A stretch of 64,000 bases of DNA from JAWPMT01 sp965215825 (lineage in GTDB: Bacteria > Bacteroidota > Bacteroidia > Cytophagales > Cyclobacteriaceae). Below are positions 17,574-26,695 of this stretch, one piece after another. The stretch is from positions 434,001 through 498,000 of the forward strand of contig CBDCEM010000003.1 in the NCBI GenBank assembly GCA_965215825.1, in the 5' to 3' direction. The position numbers were made by a program, and so were the translations under genes. Numbering within the stretch: the stretch's first letter is position 1; the number at the start of each line of letters is the position of its first letter. The notes beneath the pieces were generated by a model. It made no database searches. It saw nothing but the letters and a program-made list of their open reading frames with translations, and was not told the DNA's origin.

Positions 17574-18614
17574 ATGATGCGAAACCTAATTTTTCTTCTC
17601 TTTTCCATTACCCTGGTGTCCTGTACAGGAAATCGCAGTGTCTCCTTTCGTTCGGTAAGCCCAGCGGACATCAATGTTCCGACTGAAATCCGAAGCATCG
17701 TATTAGTGGATCGGACTCAATTTGATGTGGGTGGACTCAATATTCTGGAAGGGGTACTGACCGGAGAACTGCCCGATGAAGATAAGGCCGCGGTACAGCG
17801 ATTGATGAATGCATTGCGTCACCAGCTAAGAACGTCGGATCGTTTTGAGGTAAAAATTGCTACCGAAAGACTCAAGGGTAATAGCCTGACGGCCGCATTG
17901 CCAAAAGCATTGTCCTGGCCGGAAATAGAGCGATTGTGTAGTCGATATGGGACCGATGCTTTACTGGCCATCGAAATGTTTGATACGGATTTTATAATTA
18001 CCGAAACCTCAAAAATGGTGACAAGAACGGTAGAGAAACGTGAAGTACAGGTGAAAGAATTTTATGCGGAAGGAGTAGATAATATCAAAATCGGATTGCG
18101 GTTATACAATCCAATTGCCAGAACAGTCGAAGACCAGGAGATCTTTAACCGGACGGGCACCTGGAATGCTACTGCAGACAGCAAAGCAGCTGCATTGGCC
18201 GCTTTGATCTCAAAGTCAGAAGCTACCAGTAATTTGAGCAGCTCTTTAGGTGCCAGTTATGCCAGTCGAATCGCTCCGATGAACATTTTTATTTATCGAA
18301 CATTCCGAGGGAAACACAAAGATGCCCCTGCTTTGGCAGAGGGAGCCAGGTATGCCGATGTGGACAATTGGAAACGAGCCATTGATATTTGGAAAACGGG
18401 CCTTCAGCGACCTAAGAGTCAAAAGGTGGCGGGTTTTCTTGCTTTTAATATTGCCGTAGGGTACGAGGCCCTTGGAGATTTGAATGAGGCGAAATACTGG
18501 GCGGGAAAAGCTTATGCTGATTTTGGATACCGTAAAGGGTCAACGTATGTAAACCAGTTGTTGCAGCGTATGCGAAACGAGGAAATATCCCGTCAACAAA
18601 TGAGCGGGTCTTGA
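17574..18614 (+). CDS. DUF6340-type lipoprotein with C-terminal TPR-like region
   Basis: A lipoprotein with lipobox LVSC after a hydrophobic segment; the ATG at 17574 is preferred, though 17556 is possible. The N-terminal part (ADINVPTEIRSIVLVDRTQF, then EDKAAVQRLMNALRHQLRTSDRFEV) follows the DUF6340 pattern of Bacteroidota, with a middle domain FYAEGVDNIKIGLRLYNP. Residues about 245-330 are helical and TPR-like (DNWKRAIDIWKTGLQ, GFLAFNIAVGYEALGDLNEAKYWAGKAY). Family members sit in the outer membrane and have no known function. Convergent with the PHP-domain gene. Confidence 0.85.
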   Translation: MMRNLIFLLFSITLVSCTGNRSVSFRSVSPADINVPTEIRSIVLVDRTQFDVGGLNILEGVLTGELPDEDKAAVQRLMNALRHQLRTSDRFEVKIATERLKGNSLTAALPKALSWPEIERLCSRYGTDALLAIEMFDTDFIITETSKMVTRTVEKREVQVKEFYAEGVDNIKIGLRLYNPIARTVEDQEIFNRTGTWNATADSKAAALAALISKSEATSNLSSSLGASYASRIAPMNIFIYRTFRGKHKDAPALAEGARYADVDNWKRAIDIWKTGLQRPKSQKVAGFLAFNIAVGYEALGDLNEAKYWAGKAYADFGYRKGSTYVNQLLQRMRNEEISRQQMSGS

Positions 18615-18678
18615 TCGACCATAAAAGTGAAAACATGTCTTTTCGGACAATACTGGCTTCACACTTCAATAGGGAAGT

Positions 18679-19779
18679 TTAAAGGCCCACCCGAATGGTA
18701 ATTTCCGGATGTGTTTTCGGAGAAACAATCCCATTAAGTACCTGAAAATTTAAATCTATTGTTTCTAACTTTTCGATGGTCTTCACAAAAATTGTAGTCT
18801 CTTCTCGCGGTGCGATTTCCACAACATCGCCATTTGCGTGCAAGGTGTAGTCGGTCAGGTTCTGCAGAATGAATTTCACACCAGTTGGATTGTTAATCAC
18901 GATTTGCATTACGGAATTCCATTCCGGATAGCGAGCTACTTTTACTTCAAGGCTGGATTCGATCAATGGAATCAGGTACTCCTCTTTGCCGATAAGTAGA
19001 TTTCGAAACCAGACCGCTGTTCTACCGTCAAATAAGGCTTCTTTGATGCTGGGTGCTGTTCGCTCTTCGGCAAATACCAGGGTCACAGGCCGATGGCCTC
19101 CATTCTGGATACCGAATTGCCAATCCACAAGTCCGTGTATATCGGAAGTACCCATGATGGTCAGATCATTATCCAGTGCGATTTGTAATGCCTCATCTGA
19201 GTAGGTCAATTCATTAACGACTTCTATGCCATGCAACAAGCCTTCAGCGATCAGTTTTTCATGCATAGGCTCCATTTTGGCAATTCCATCGGATCGTTGA
19301 GAGGTCCAGTTGGGATGGTTCCAGAATGTAAATGCACCCTGATCATTGGCTGCTTCAAACGCTTTGTATGCGTCATCTACTAATAGCTTGTTGGCGTCTT
19401 TGATGAACACAGCGTTGTTGTGCCCCGGAGGCATAGAACGAGTAATCTCCGCTCCGTTTACCACGATCAATTCTGAATTTTTGGCTACCTCCATGGCCAC
19501 CTCATATGCCCGATTTCGGTTGGGATGCGGAAGGTCTTTAGAGTGAGGTTGATACTCCAGGTGTTCGGTCAGAGAAATAAGGTCAATCTCATCGCGAATG
19601 GCTTCTTGCACCCTGATATCAGGCCATACACTGCCATCAGAAAATACGCTGTGCATATGCAAATCGACACTGATGGTTTGATAACCCGGAACATCCGGGA
19701 AGGTGACTTTGCGACTGTCCTGACCAAAAACAAAGGAAGAACAGCAGACAAACAAAAGTAGGAGTGCAAAATAACGCAT
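18679..19779 (-). CDS. Secreted PHP-domain phosphoesterase (Sb-PDE-like)
   Basis: A signal peptide of about 19 residues is followed by a PHP metal-dependent hydrolase domain: VDLHMHSVFSDG (metal-binding H-x-H), LISLTEHLEY, VVNGAEITR, FTFWNHPNW and IMGTSDIHG supply the expected His/Asp ligands of a trinuclear metal centre. The C-terminal 110 residues form a beta-sandwich. Similar exported PHP proteins are annotated Sb-PDE-like phosphodiesterases; they cleave phosphodiesters or remove phosphate outside the cytoplasm. It is last in a minus-strand series that begins with yaaA. Family likely, substrate unknown. Confidence 0.88.
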   Translation of the reverse strand: MRYFALLLLFVCCSSFVFGQDSRKVTFPDVPGYQTISVDLHMHSVFSDGSVWPDIRVQEAIRDEIDLISLTEHLEYQPHSKDLPHPNRNRAYEVAMEVAKNSELIVVNGAEITRSMPPGHNNAVFIKDANKLLVDDAYKAFEAANDQGAFTFWNHPNWTSQRSDGIAKMEPMHEKLIAEGLLHGIEVVNELTYSDEALQIALDNDLTIMGTSDIHGLVDWQFGIQNGGHRPVTLVFAEERTAPSIKEALFDGRTAVWFRNLLIGKEEYLIPLIESSLEVKVARYPEWNSVMQIVINNPTGVKFILQNLTDYTLHANGDVVEIAPREETTIFVKTIEKLETIDLNFQVLNGIVSPKTHPEITIRVGL

Positions 19780-19837
19780 GAGCCAGGTTTTGCTCTAAGA
19801 TACATCGAACCTGTTAACTATGTTTTACAGGCGTTTT

Positions 19838-21142
19838 TCAGTCGTCCCAAACTGATGGCCTATCCAGCAGTCCATATAAGGTGCAATCACCACATAATTC
19901 GTGTGCCAGAATCAATTGACTGCCCTCATCAGTGAAGTCCACGATCCTATGACTAAAACCACAGTTGGGTTCATTTACCCGGGCGTCTATGATACCAAAA
20001 TCAAAGAAAGTGACCACATTAATGGTTGTATCACCTGTTCGAGGGTTGATGACCACTTGTTCTTCCGTAAAACGTACATTCCAGGCTTCCGGTCCCAGAT
20101 AAGTACATCCTAGCCCCAGGTCTTCTCCATCTTCCAAAGGCAAACAAATCCACTCCTCCGTTTTAATACCCTCATCAAGAAACTGATGATGACTGATGAT
20201 ACGTTTGCTTTTAGATACTCCAGCCACTTCGAAGTAACCCAGGACTGGAGTCAGCGGATTGTTTACATCGGCGATATTCCCATTGACACTGCCCAGTTGG
20301 CGATCCGAAAGACTACCGGACCCCTCATTACTTTCCTGTAAATACCTGTAGAATGTGTGGGCATCGTTGGAAATGGTGTATTGGCTCACTTCAATGATGT
20401 ATCTATAGGCCAGTTCCCGACCGGATTCGTTAATAAAACGAATGGGAAATTCAAGAATCCTATTTTCAGAAAGTCCCTTGGTGGTTCCGACAATGGTCGT
20501 GTTGGACTCATCTTTTCGATAGCAAGTCCCCAGAGGTTGTTCACGTTCGATTATCTGAAAAGTCGGACCCGAACCTGACCAATCATAGCGTGAAGGAAAC
20601 GGGACAGGCGTCTCAAAGCTCTCACGATAAGTATATCGAAAGTTTCTGGGTTCCGGATCATCGGCATGCGAATCCAGGAAGATCTGGACTCCTGTCTGGT
20701 CGGTATCATCATCGTCTGTCGGGAGTGTGAGGTAGCGCCCATAGATACTATCGATTGGAACAGGCTGACGCATAAGTTCAGGCGTGGAACGATATTCGGA
20801 ACCGTCGGCAAGGGTAATTTCCAATGTGTAAGTCCTACCGGGAATTCCCGCAAAAGTGGAATCGGTTGTGTAATAACCAGGATGTCGTTCAGAAAGTGGG
20901 GTTCTTGCTCCGGAATCATCTATGAAAGCCACAGTAGCTTGTTCAGCAGGATCATTGCGGGAAGTATCGATCTCAAAGGTATAGGTGAGGTTTACGAAAT
21001 GTGCGGTCGTTTCATTGGTCAGGGAAGCATCGATGACCAGGGTACGTTGAAGTCCTATTGATTCAAAATCAAAGGGTGTGATACAACCTCCTAACAAGGA
21101 GAAAACAAGTAGTATAAGCAGTGACCTGCGGGTCGTTATCAT
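19838..21142 (-). CDS. DUF4249 lipoprotein, copy 1
   Basis: A 434-residue lipoprotein (lipobox LGGC, about Cys20) of the DUF4249 family: CITPFDFESIGLQRTLVIDASLTNE and LTYTFEIDTS are the hallmark first strands. DUF4249 genes usually follow a SusC-like TonB-dependent receptor and are thought to be its surface partner. Here there is no receptor; instead a paralogue lies 44 bp upstream on the same strand. The C-terminus has a CGDCTLYGLLDRPSVWDD ending typical of the family. The two copies are very similar over most of their length and differ mainly at residues 320-390. Confidence 0.9.
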   Translation of the reverse strand: MITTRRSLLILLVFSLLGGCITPFDFESIGLQRTLVIDASLTNETTAHFVNLTYTFEIDTSRNDPAEQATVAFIDDSGARTPLSERHPGYYTTDSTFAGIPGRTYTLEITLADGSEYRSTPELMRQPVPIDSIYGRYLTLPTDDDDTDQTGVQIFLDSHADDPEPRNFRYTYRESFETPVPFPSRYDWSGSGPTFQIIEREQPLGTCYRKDESNTTIVGTTKGLSENRILEFPIRFINESGRELAYRYIIEVSQYTISNDAHTFYRYLQESNEGSGSLSDRQLGSVNGNIADVNNPLTPVLGYFEVAGVSKSKRIISHHQFLDEGIKTEEWICLPLEDGEDLGLGCTYLGPEAWNVRFTEEQVVINPRTGDTTINVVTFFDFGIIDARVNEPNCGFSHRIVDFTDEGSQLILAHELCGDCTLYGLLDRPSVWDD

Positions 21143-21186
21143 AGGTTGCTTTTGATTTTTAGTACAAATAGAATTCTAATTTTACC

Positions 21187-22509
21187 TCAATCATTCCAAA
21201 CGTCTGGTTTTTCCAGTGAGCCATAAATGGTACAGTCGCTGCAATGCTCGTGAGCAAGTAACACAAAATCCCCTTCTTCTGTTAGGTCTACAATGCGATT
21301 CGTATAACCGCATTCTTGACTTATAGCTGTCGAACTATCATTCAGAACTGCATCAAGACCGCTGAAATCGTAATAAGTATCTTCTACTACCGCAGTGTCG
21401 CCTGTTCTGCTATCGATCACCACCCGGTCTTCCTGAAACAAGATCTGATACATACGCTGATCAAAATATTCACAACCAAAACCAAAGTCCTCTTCGCTTT
21501 CTGAAGCGAGGCAAATCCACTCTTCGGTTCTTATACCATCCTGCAAAAAATCATGATAGTTGAAGATTCGTTTGGTTTTTGCAACACCAGCTACTTCAAA
21601 GTATCCCAAAACAACTGCATTGGGATCGTTGACATCAAAGATGTTGCCATTGATACTTCCTAATTGGCGATCTGAAAGACTACCCGATCCCTCGTTACTT
21701 TCCTGCAAATACCTGAAGAATGTGTGGGCATCGTTGGATATGGTATACTGACTTACCTCGATGATGTAGCGATAAGCTAACTCCCGACCAGATTCATTGA
21801 TGAAACGGATGGGGAATTCGAGAATACTATTTTCGGAAAGCCCTTTAGTGGTACCGACGATGGTAGTTTGCGATTCGCCTTTTCGATAGCAGGGACCCAG
21901 CGGTTGGTCTCGTTCGAATATTCGAAAGGTCTTCCGTTTGCCGGACCAATCATATCGGGATGGGTAGGGTACGGGTGTCTCAAAGCTTTCACGGTAGGTA
22001 TATCTAAAATTTTTGGGTTCCGCAGCATTGGTGCGGGAATCAAGAAAAACCTGAACTCCGGTCTGATCAGTATTGTCATCATCTGTTGGAATGGTGAGAT
22101 AGCGCCCATAAATGCTATCGATTGGAACAGGATCGGGCATGAGTTCGGGTGTTGAACGGTATTCAGATCCGTCTGCAAGGATGACTTCCAATACATAGGT
22201 CCTGCCCGGAGTTCCTGCAAAGCTTGAATCGGTTCGGTAATTGCCAGGGGATCGTTCTATGAGAGCAGTTCTTGCTCCTGAGTCATCGATGAAGGCCACG
22301 GTGGCATTTTCTGCCGGGTCAATACGCGAAGTATCAATCTCGAAAGTATAAGTGAGATTGACAAAATGCGAGGTATTTTCGTTAGTTAACGAGGCGTCTA
22401 TCACAAGAGAGCGCTGCAGTCCGATCGATTCAAAATCGTACGGTGTAATACAACTTCCCAATGTGCTAAAAACTAGTAGTATAAACAGTGACCTGCGTAT
22501 TGGTATCAT
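21187..22509 (-). CDS. DUF4249 lipoprotein, copy 2
   Basis: A 440-residue paralogue of the gene immediately downstream, with the same lipobox region (LGSC), the same FESIGLQRSLVIDASLTNEN start and the same C-terminal EHCSDCTIYGSLEKPDVWND. Long blocks are identical, for example around NILEFPIRFINESGREL, pointing to a recent tandem duplication rather than separate acquisition. The region from about residue 320 to 400 diverges and has a two-codon-scale insertion. No TonB-dependent receptor accompanies the pair. Located 72 bp past the stop of yaaA. Confidence 0.9.
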   Translation of the reverse strand: MIPIRRSLFILLVFSTLGSCITPYDFESIGLQRSLVIDASLTNENTSHFVNLTYTFEIDTSRIDPAENATVAFIDDSGARTALIERSPGNYRTDSSFAGTPGRTYVLEVILADGSEYRSTPELMPDPVPIDSIYGRYLTIPTDDDNTDQTGVQVFLDSRTNAAEPKNFRYTYRESFETPVPYPSRYDWSGKRKTFRIFERDQPLGPCYRKGESQTTIVGTTKGLSENSILEFPIRFINESGRELAYRYIIEVSQYTISNDAHTFFRYLQESNEGSGSLSDRQLGSINGNIFDVNDPNAVVLGYFEVAGVAKTKRIFNYHDFLQDGIRTEEWICLASESEEDFGFGCEYFDQRMYQILFQEDRVVIDSRTGDTAVVEDTYYDFSGLDAVLNDSSTAISQECGYTNRIVDLTEEGDFVLLAHEHCSDCTIYGSLEKPDVWND

Positions 22510-22581
22510 AGGTCGATTTTTTACAAAACAATCGGAAACCAGAGACCCCTATTTCCGTAACCGCTCTTACGACCTGTTCAT

Positions 22582-23346
22582 CTAGTTTCTTTTAAAGCAA
22601 AGCTTATCATCTGTGGATTCCTCTTCATCGAAGAAGTATCCTGCCAAGTCAAATCCTTTGAGATCTTGCGGATCGGTGACACGATGTTGAATCATGTACC
22701 TTGACATCAGTCCCCGGGCTTTTTTGGCGTAGAAAGAGATAATTTTGTACATATCTCCTTTCAGGTCTTTGAATTCTACATCGATGACACGGGCTTTTAG
22801 GGCATTGCGATCTACAGACTTCCAGTATTCCTGAGAAGCCAGGTTGATAAGAATTTCATCACCTTGTGCTCTTAAATCCTTATTGATCAACTCGGCGATT
22901 TGGCTGGCCCAAAAATCATAGAGCGTTTTATGATCGTCGAAGGCAAGGCGAGTTCCCATTTCCAGCCGATAGGGCTGAATCAAATCCAATGGACGGAGGA
23001 GTCCATATAGACCGGATAGAATCCGAAAATGATCTTGTGCAAAATCAACGTCGCTTTGTTCGAAAGTGCTGGCATCGAGGCCCTGGTATACATCACCCTG
23101 AAATGCGAACAAAGAGGGTTTTGCATTGGTCAGGTTGTGTTCAGACTCAAAGGTGTGATATCGTTCCACGTTTAATTGGGACAATTTATCGCTGATGGAC
23201 ATGAGGCTCCCGATTTCTTCAGGTGCTTTCTGACGAAGTACATCAATCAAATCTGAAGACTTTTCCAGTTTCCTGGGAGTCGTGAATTTTCCTGAATAGG
23301 GAGTTTCGAAATCAAGGCTTTTGGCCGGAGACACCACTGCAATCAT
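22582..23346 (-). CDS. yaaA: Peroxide-stress protein YaaA (DUF328/UPF0246)
   Basis: Full-length match to the YaaA family: MIAVVSPAKSLDFE start, LSGLYGLLRPLDLIQPYRLEMG, LYDFWA, INLASQEYWKSVD and the C-terminal ISFYAKKARGLMSRYMI...LKGFDLAGYFFD. E. coli YaaA lowers intracellular free iron during hydrogen-peroxide stress, thereby limiting Fenton damage to DNA; the protein binds DNA and is cytoplasmic. The open frame extends 18 residues further, but the family begins at MIAVVSPAKSL, so 23346 is used. No OxyR-type site was seen upstream. Confidence 0.95.
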   Translation of the reverse strand: MIAVVSPAKSLDFETPYSGKFTTPRKLEKSSDLIDVLRQKAPEEIGSLMSISDKLSQLNVERYHTFESEHNLTNAKPSLFAFQGDVYQGLDASTFEQSDVDFAQDHFRILSGLYGLLRPLDLIQPYRLEMGTRLAFDDHKTLYDFWASQIAELINKDLRAQGDEILINLASQEYWKSVDRNALKARVIDVEFKDLKGDMYKIISFYAKKARGLMSRYMIQHRVTDPQDLKGFDLAGYFFDEEESTDDKLCFKRN

Positions 23347-23488
23347 CTCTGAGTTTTTTTTGGGAATGTAAATTAAAACGCAATTGATAAACCCGCACAA
23401 TCCACTATAAGTTGCACTTATGAGTTGAAAGTGGGAAAGTCATGAACAACTCCATTTTTGTCCGGTCATTTTGAAAGATGCAGTACCT

Positions 23489-23517
23489 CGTGAGCCCCGT
23501 GTGGAGCAGGGCTCGCG
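23489..23517. repeat. GC-rich intergenic hairpin
   Basis: CGTGAGCCC and GGGCTCGCG form a nine-pair stem (one G-T wobble) around an 11-base loop. It is notably richer in GC than its surroundings and is not followed by a T-run, so it is not an ordinary terminator. It lies between the yaaA start and the end of the first YceI gene. Confidence 0.5.
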
Positions 23518-23552
23518 AAAGGAGGTGTGCGGCTGGACGTCCCATCGTCAGG

Positions 23553-24092
23553 TCATTGAAATCTAAGGTTGATATGAATAGTGATTTCATCACCTATCAG
23601 TGCATCCATAGCGCCAAATTCGAGGTTGAATGCTTTTCTACTGAAGATCATCTCGGATGTAAGTTCAGATGAATTGTCTGGTAAAACCTCTATTTGTCCT
23701 GGAATTGAAATGGTTCTTACTTCGTCTTTTATTTGAAGTTTTCCAATAATGGTGTATCCATCGTCATCCTCCAGGATACTTGTACTGCTGAAGGTGATTC
23801 TGGGAAACCGGGCAACGTCCAGATATCCTTCATCCCGTAAAGATTTGTCTCGTGTAGGTTCGTCAGTTCCAATGCTACTCACTTCAATGTGACCTACAAC
23901 CTGGACTGGCTGTTTATTGGAGATAAGCATGGAAGCGTCAAATGCAGAGAAGCTGCCATCTACGGTGAGGAAACCCATGTGATTTACACTAAACGTAATT
24001 GCCGAACGCTCAACATCCAGATGAAGCGTTCGGCTTTGTGTTTCGCTGGCATATAGAAAAAAGCACAGCGCAATAAGAGCACTATTCAGCAA
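23553..24092 (-). CDS. YceI-family secreted lipocalin-like protein, copy 1
   Basis: A 179-residue protein with a signal peptide (to about residue 20) and a YceI beta-barrel: SRTLHLDVERSAITFSVNHMGFLTVDGSFSAF, then RDEGYLDVARFPRITFSST, GKLQIKDEVRTISIPGQI and LIGDEITIHINLRFQ. YceI proteins are extended lipocalins that bind amphiphiles such as polyisoprenoids. The start overlaps the end of a second YceI gene by 11 bases, so they are one operon and translation is probably coupled. The two copies share only family-level similarity. Confidence 0.9.
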   Translation of the reverse strand: MLNSALIALCFFLYASETQSRTLHLDVERSAITFSVNHMGFLTVDGSFSAFDASMLISNKQPVQVVGHIEVSSIGTDEPTRDKSLRDEGYLDVARFPRITFSSTSILEDDDGYTIIGKLQIKDEVRTISIPGQIEVLPDNSSELTSEMIFSRKAFNLEFGAMDALIGDEITIHINLRFQ

Positions 24093-24666
24093 TGGCCAGA
24101 ATGATTAATGTGATCTTGACTTCATCGCCAATTAGGCTGGCGCCATTCGGAAGTTTTCGATCGAAACTCACGCCGTAATCCTGCCGGTTGATGGTAAGTG
24201 ACCCTTCAGCAGCAATGGATTGTTTTCGTGTGGGGAGGTCCAGAAGTGGCCCGTTGATGGTGAAAGGGAGTTCGACTGCCTGGGTAGTCCCATGAATGGT
24301 GAGATCACCAAGTAGTATGTTCTGACCATCCTGAACTTTGGTACCCGTACTGGTGAAAGTGATTTCAGGGTAAGCGGCGACATCCAAAAAAGCCGGACTT
24401 TTGACTGCATCTTCTCCACCGGCATTATTCGCATCGTAGCTGCCAACGGAGATGATTGCGTCAGCTGTTGTCTGACTGATGTCTTCCGGGTTATAGTTGA
24501 TACTCCCGCTGACCGCTTTGAACCGACCGACTACATCCACTACTCCAAATCGCTGGATCCTGATCTGAACGGAGCTGTGACCATGGTCAATCACATATTT
24601 TTGAGCGGATGCTATGCTCATCATGAAGCATAGGGCGCCAAGGGTGAATAGTAATCTTGTTTTCAT
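24082..24666 (-). CDS. YceI-family secreted lipocalin-like protein, copy 2
   Basis: After a signal peptide (MKTRLLFTLGALCFMMSIASA) the mature protein starts with QKYVIDHGHSSVQIRIQRFGVVDVVGRF, then AFLDVAAYPEITFTSTG, GDLTIHGTTQAVELPF and LIGDEVKITLIILA, all YceI landmarks. The ATG at 24666 is chosen over 24684 because it begins the signal peptide. It is first in a two-gene unit with the other YceI gene. The 270 bases upstream, between it and the end of the 7TM-AraC gene, contain three GTG-NNGA-CAC hairpins, which could lie in its leader or promoter. Confidence 0.92.
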   Translation of the reverse strand: MKTRLLFTLGALCFMMSIASAQKYVIDHGHSSVQIRIQRFGVVDVVGRFKAVSGSINYNPEDISQTTADAIISVGSYDANNAGGEDAVKSPAFLDVAAYPEITFTSTGTKVQDGQNILLGDLTIHGTTQAVELPFTINGPLLDLPTRKQSIAAEGSLTINRQDYGVSFDRKLPNGASLIGDEVKITLIILAIAE

Positions 24667-24793
24667 TTTTTGATCATTTATCAATGGTAAAATCCAAGAT
24701 TATGGGGGAAAACAGGGGAAGTCGACAATCCCTGTAAGATTTTCCCTGTTATTGGCGTGTTTTGTTATAATCATTAGTTGGGTGCCTTGTTTA

Positions 24794-24817
24794 TTCGTTC
24801 GTGAAGACACGAACGAA
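24794..24817. repeat. Palindromic hairpin, GTG-AAGA-CAC type
   Basis: Ten perfect pairs, TTCGTTCGTG and its complement, around loop AAGA, followed by AGCGAGGGTTTTT. It is the longest of three related hairpins in this 110-base stretch and shares loop logic and the GCGAGGG flank with the one at 44388-44409. Confidence 0.75.
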
Positions 24818-24839
24818 AGCGAGGGTTTTTACTTATGTC

Positions 24840-24857
24840 ATTCGTGGGGACACGAAT
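24840..24857. repeat. Palindromic hairpin, GTG-GGGA-CAC type
   Basis: Seven pairs, ATTCGTG/CACGAAT, around loop GGGA. Second member of the local cluster, 23 bases after the first hairpin. Confidence 0.7.
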
Positions 24858-24882
24858 AATGGCAGTACGCTTGTTGATTTGA

Positions 24883-24896
24883 TAGTGAGGACACTA
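24883..24896. repeat. Palindromic hairpin, GTG-AGGA-CAC type (degenerate)
   Basis: Five pairs, TAGTG/CACTA, around loop AGGA; the right side continues AACGAAAAGCGA, so a longer ancestral stem has lost its left arm. The core is identical to the hairpin at the end of the 26-bp tandem array near 44.4 kb. Confidence 0.6.
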
Positions 24897-24938
24897 ACGA
24901 AAAGCGACGAATGATGGATGAGGGGAGGAATTGGTTGC

Positions 24939-26081
24939 TTACAAGCTGCTCCTGAAAGCAGAAGGGGTCATTCCTGAGTGTTTTTTGAAAGCGTTGTTGA
25001 ATGAAGTTTTGTTATTGAAACCTACTTCATGGGCGATTTGAAGCAAGGTCTTTTCTGGCTCTTCAGCAATTTTTGACTTGGCCTCCTTCACGCGGTATTG
25101 ATTGATGAAATCGAAAAAGTTTTTTTGCAGATTTTCGTTGATGACCTGAGACAGGTGATTGGGCGACATTTCCAATTGCCGGGCAACATCAGTGAGGCGC
25201 AATTCCCGATTGATGAATAGTGATTGCGATTCCACCGCTTGTATCACTTTTTCGATGTACACTTTTGAAACATTGGGTGATAGGCTGGATTTCTCATACC
25301 GGATGGGTTTCACAGCTTCTGTATAGTCAAAAAAGAGCTGTGGGAATTTCATGGCCTGATACATTAGGAAATAGATGGCCAGTGAGAGTGGAACGACGTA
25401 TAAGTAATCGGCATGCCGACGGTAAATCCCTGTCACAAATTGGAAGCCAATGAATGCGCCAATAGCCAAAACGATCACAATGGTGAACAGGAAAAATAGC
25501 CGCTGCCAGCGGTAACCCTGCTGTAGGAGATTGGCATATTCTTTTTGCAATTCCTGTTGGCATTTACTGAGATTCTTGTGGGCGAGCCAAGCGTAGACCA
25601 TCAGGTGTAGGAACTGACCAAAGGCGACGGCTCCATATATGTATTGCCAAAAGGTAATCGGAACCTGATTCATATCATCGAAAACGGTCAGCAGGCCATA
25701 ATCAACTGATCTCCAGGTATGTAATTCGGTGATGAACAATGGTAGGAACAAAGTAAAAACCACAAAAGGAAGGAAATGCAATGCGTCCCTGAATTTGAAT
25801 TCCCAAAAGATAGGACAACTGGCTTTGGAGTAAAAATACAGCAGAGGTCCAAGCAATATCCAGGACCCATATCGTGTGCCAAAAAATAACCCGGTACTGA
25901 TCTCCCATTTATTCCGAATGGCCAGAAACTCGGCCTGATACCATGCAAGGGCAAAAACGATGGCGACCAATAGGATAGCAACCTCTTTGCTTTTCGTTTT
26001 TAAAGTGCCAAATGATACGGCTATGAAAATCGCCTGACCGATGGTGAAAATTCCCAGTATGGAAGCTATGTCCAAATCCAT
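24939..26081 (-). CDS. Membrane-bound AraC-family regulator (multi-TM sensor plus HTH)
   Basis: A 380-residue protein whose first 245 residues hold six or seven hydrophobic helices (for example AILLVAIVFALAWY, WILLGPLLYFYSKAS, FFLFTIVIVLAIGAFIGF), typical of the 7TM-AraC regulators of Bacteroidota. The last 110 residues are a double helix-turn-helix: LRLTDVARQLEMSPNHLSQVIN, FFDFINQYRVKEAKSKI and TLLQIAHEVGFNNKTSFNNAFKKHSGMTPSAFR. It should bind DNA while in the membrane. Its 3' side is followed by a cluster of palindromic hairpins and then the YceI pair, which may be its target. The small membrane protein gene is divergent. Confidence 0.93.
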   Translation of the reverse strand: MDLDIASILGIFTIGQAIFIAVSFGTLKTKSKEVAILLVAIVFALAWYQAEFLAIRNKWEISTGLFFGTRYGSWILLGPLLYFYSKASCPIFWEFKFRDALHFLPFVVFTLFLPLFITELHTWRSVDYGLLTVFDDMNQVPITFWQYIYGAVAFGQFLHLMVYAWLAHKNLSKCQQELQKEYANLLQQGYRWQRLFFLFTIVIVLAIGAFIGFQFVTGIYRRHADYLYVVPLSLAIYFLMYQAMKFPQLFFDYTEAVKPIRYEKSSLSPNVSKVYIEKVIQAVESQSLFINRELRLTDVARQLEMSPNHLSQVINENLQKNFFDFINQYRVKEAKSKIAEEPEKTLLQIAHEVGFNNKTSFNNAFKKHSGMTPSAFRSSL

Positions 26082-26177
26082 AGCGATAAACCTAATGAAG
26101 TTCCGGGGCCTTTCCAGAAAAAATGTGATAAACGATCATTGGGAAAGTTTATCTTGCTCCGTTCAAAGCCATTATTT

Positions 26178-26627
26178 ATGCAATACATCACCATCGAATC
26201 TTCGGTAAGAAGTGCATTCATATGGAGCAAATGGTTTCGTTTGATCCTGGCGATAATCTTACTGCTGTTCAGTATTAGTTATTTCTTGAGGGCCTACGCT
26301 GCGGATCTACTGATCTACTACAGCTTAAGTGTGATGTCTTTGGCAGGTGGAGTTCTGGTTTTTATCAATTTCTTCAAAGGGCCATTTTTGATCGTCAATT
26401 CTGATGGCCTCCAATTTAAGGTTACGCTACGGGACTCGGTGCATAAAATCTCCTGGGAGCAATTGCAAGGAATCAGGATAGAGAATAAAATAGTCCACTT
26501 TCAAATGATTGAAGGCGAATGGCCTGTTTATTTCAACTGTTCGAAAAATAATCTTGTAGCGATCAAACGTGTATTGCGGCATGATGCAAATCGCAGAAAT
26601 ATTCAGATCCAGGAACAGGAATTTTAG
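26178..26627 (+). CDS. Small membrane protein with PH-like C-terminal domain
   Basis: The ATG at 26178 (MQYITIESSVRS) is preferred over 26139. Two hydrophobic helices (FRLILAIILLLFSISYFL and YYSLSVMSLAGGVLVFINFF) are followed by about 75 soluble residues with a strand pattern (FLIVNSDGLQFKVTLRDSVHKISWEQLQGIRIENKIVHFQM) like the bacterial PH-type domains found after TM pairs. Divergent from the 7TM-AraC gene. No function known. Confidence 0.72.
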   Translation: MQYITIESSVRSAFIWSKWFRLILAIILLLFSISYFLRAYAADLLIYYSLSVMSLAGGVLVFINFFKGPFLIVNSDGLQFKVTLRDSVHKISWEQLQGIRIENKIVHFQMIEGEWPVYFNCSKNNLVAIKRVLRHDANRRNIQIQEQEF

Positions 26628-26695
26628 GAGTGAATACAAGACTTTAATCCTGGTATTCATATGAAATTTCAACAGGTTGGCTATTTTCGCTCACT

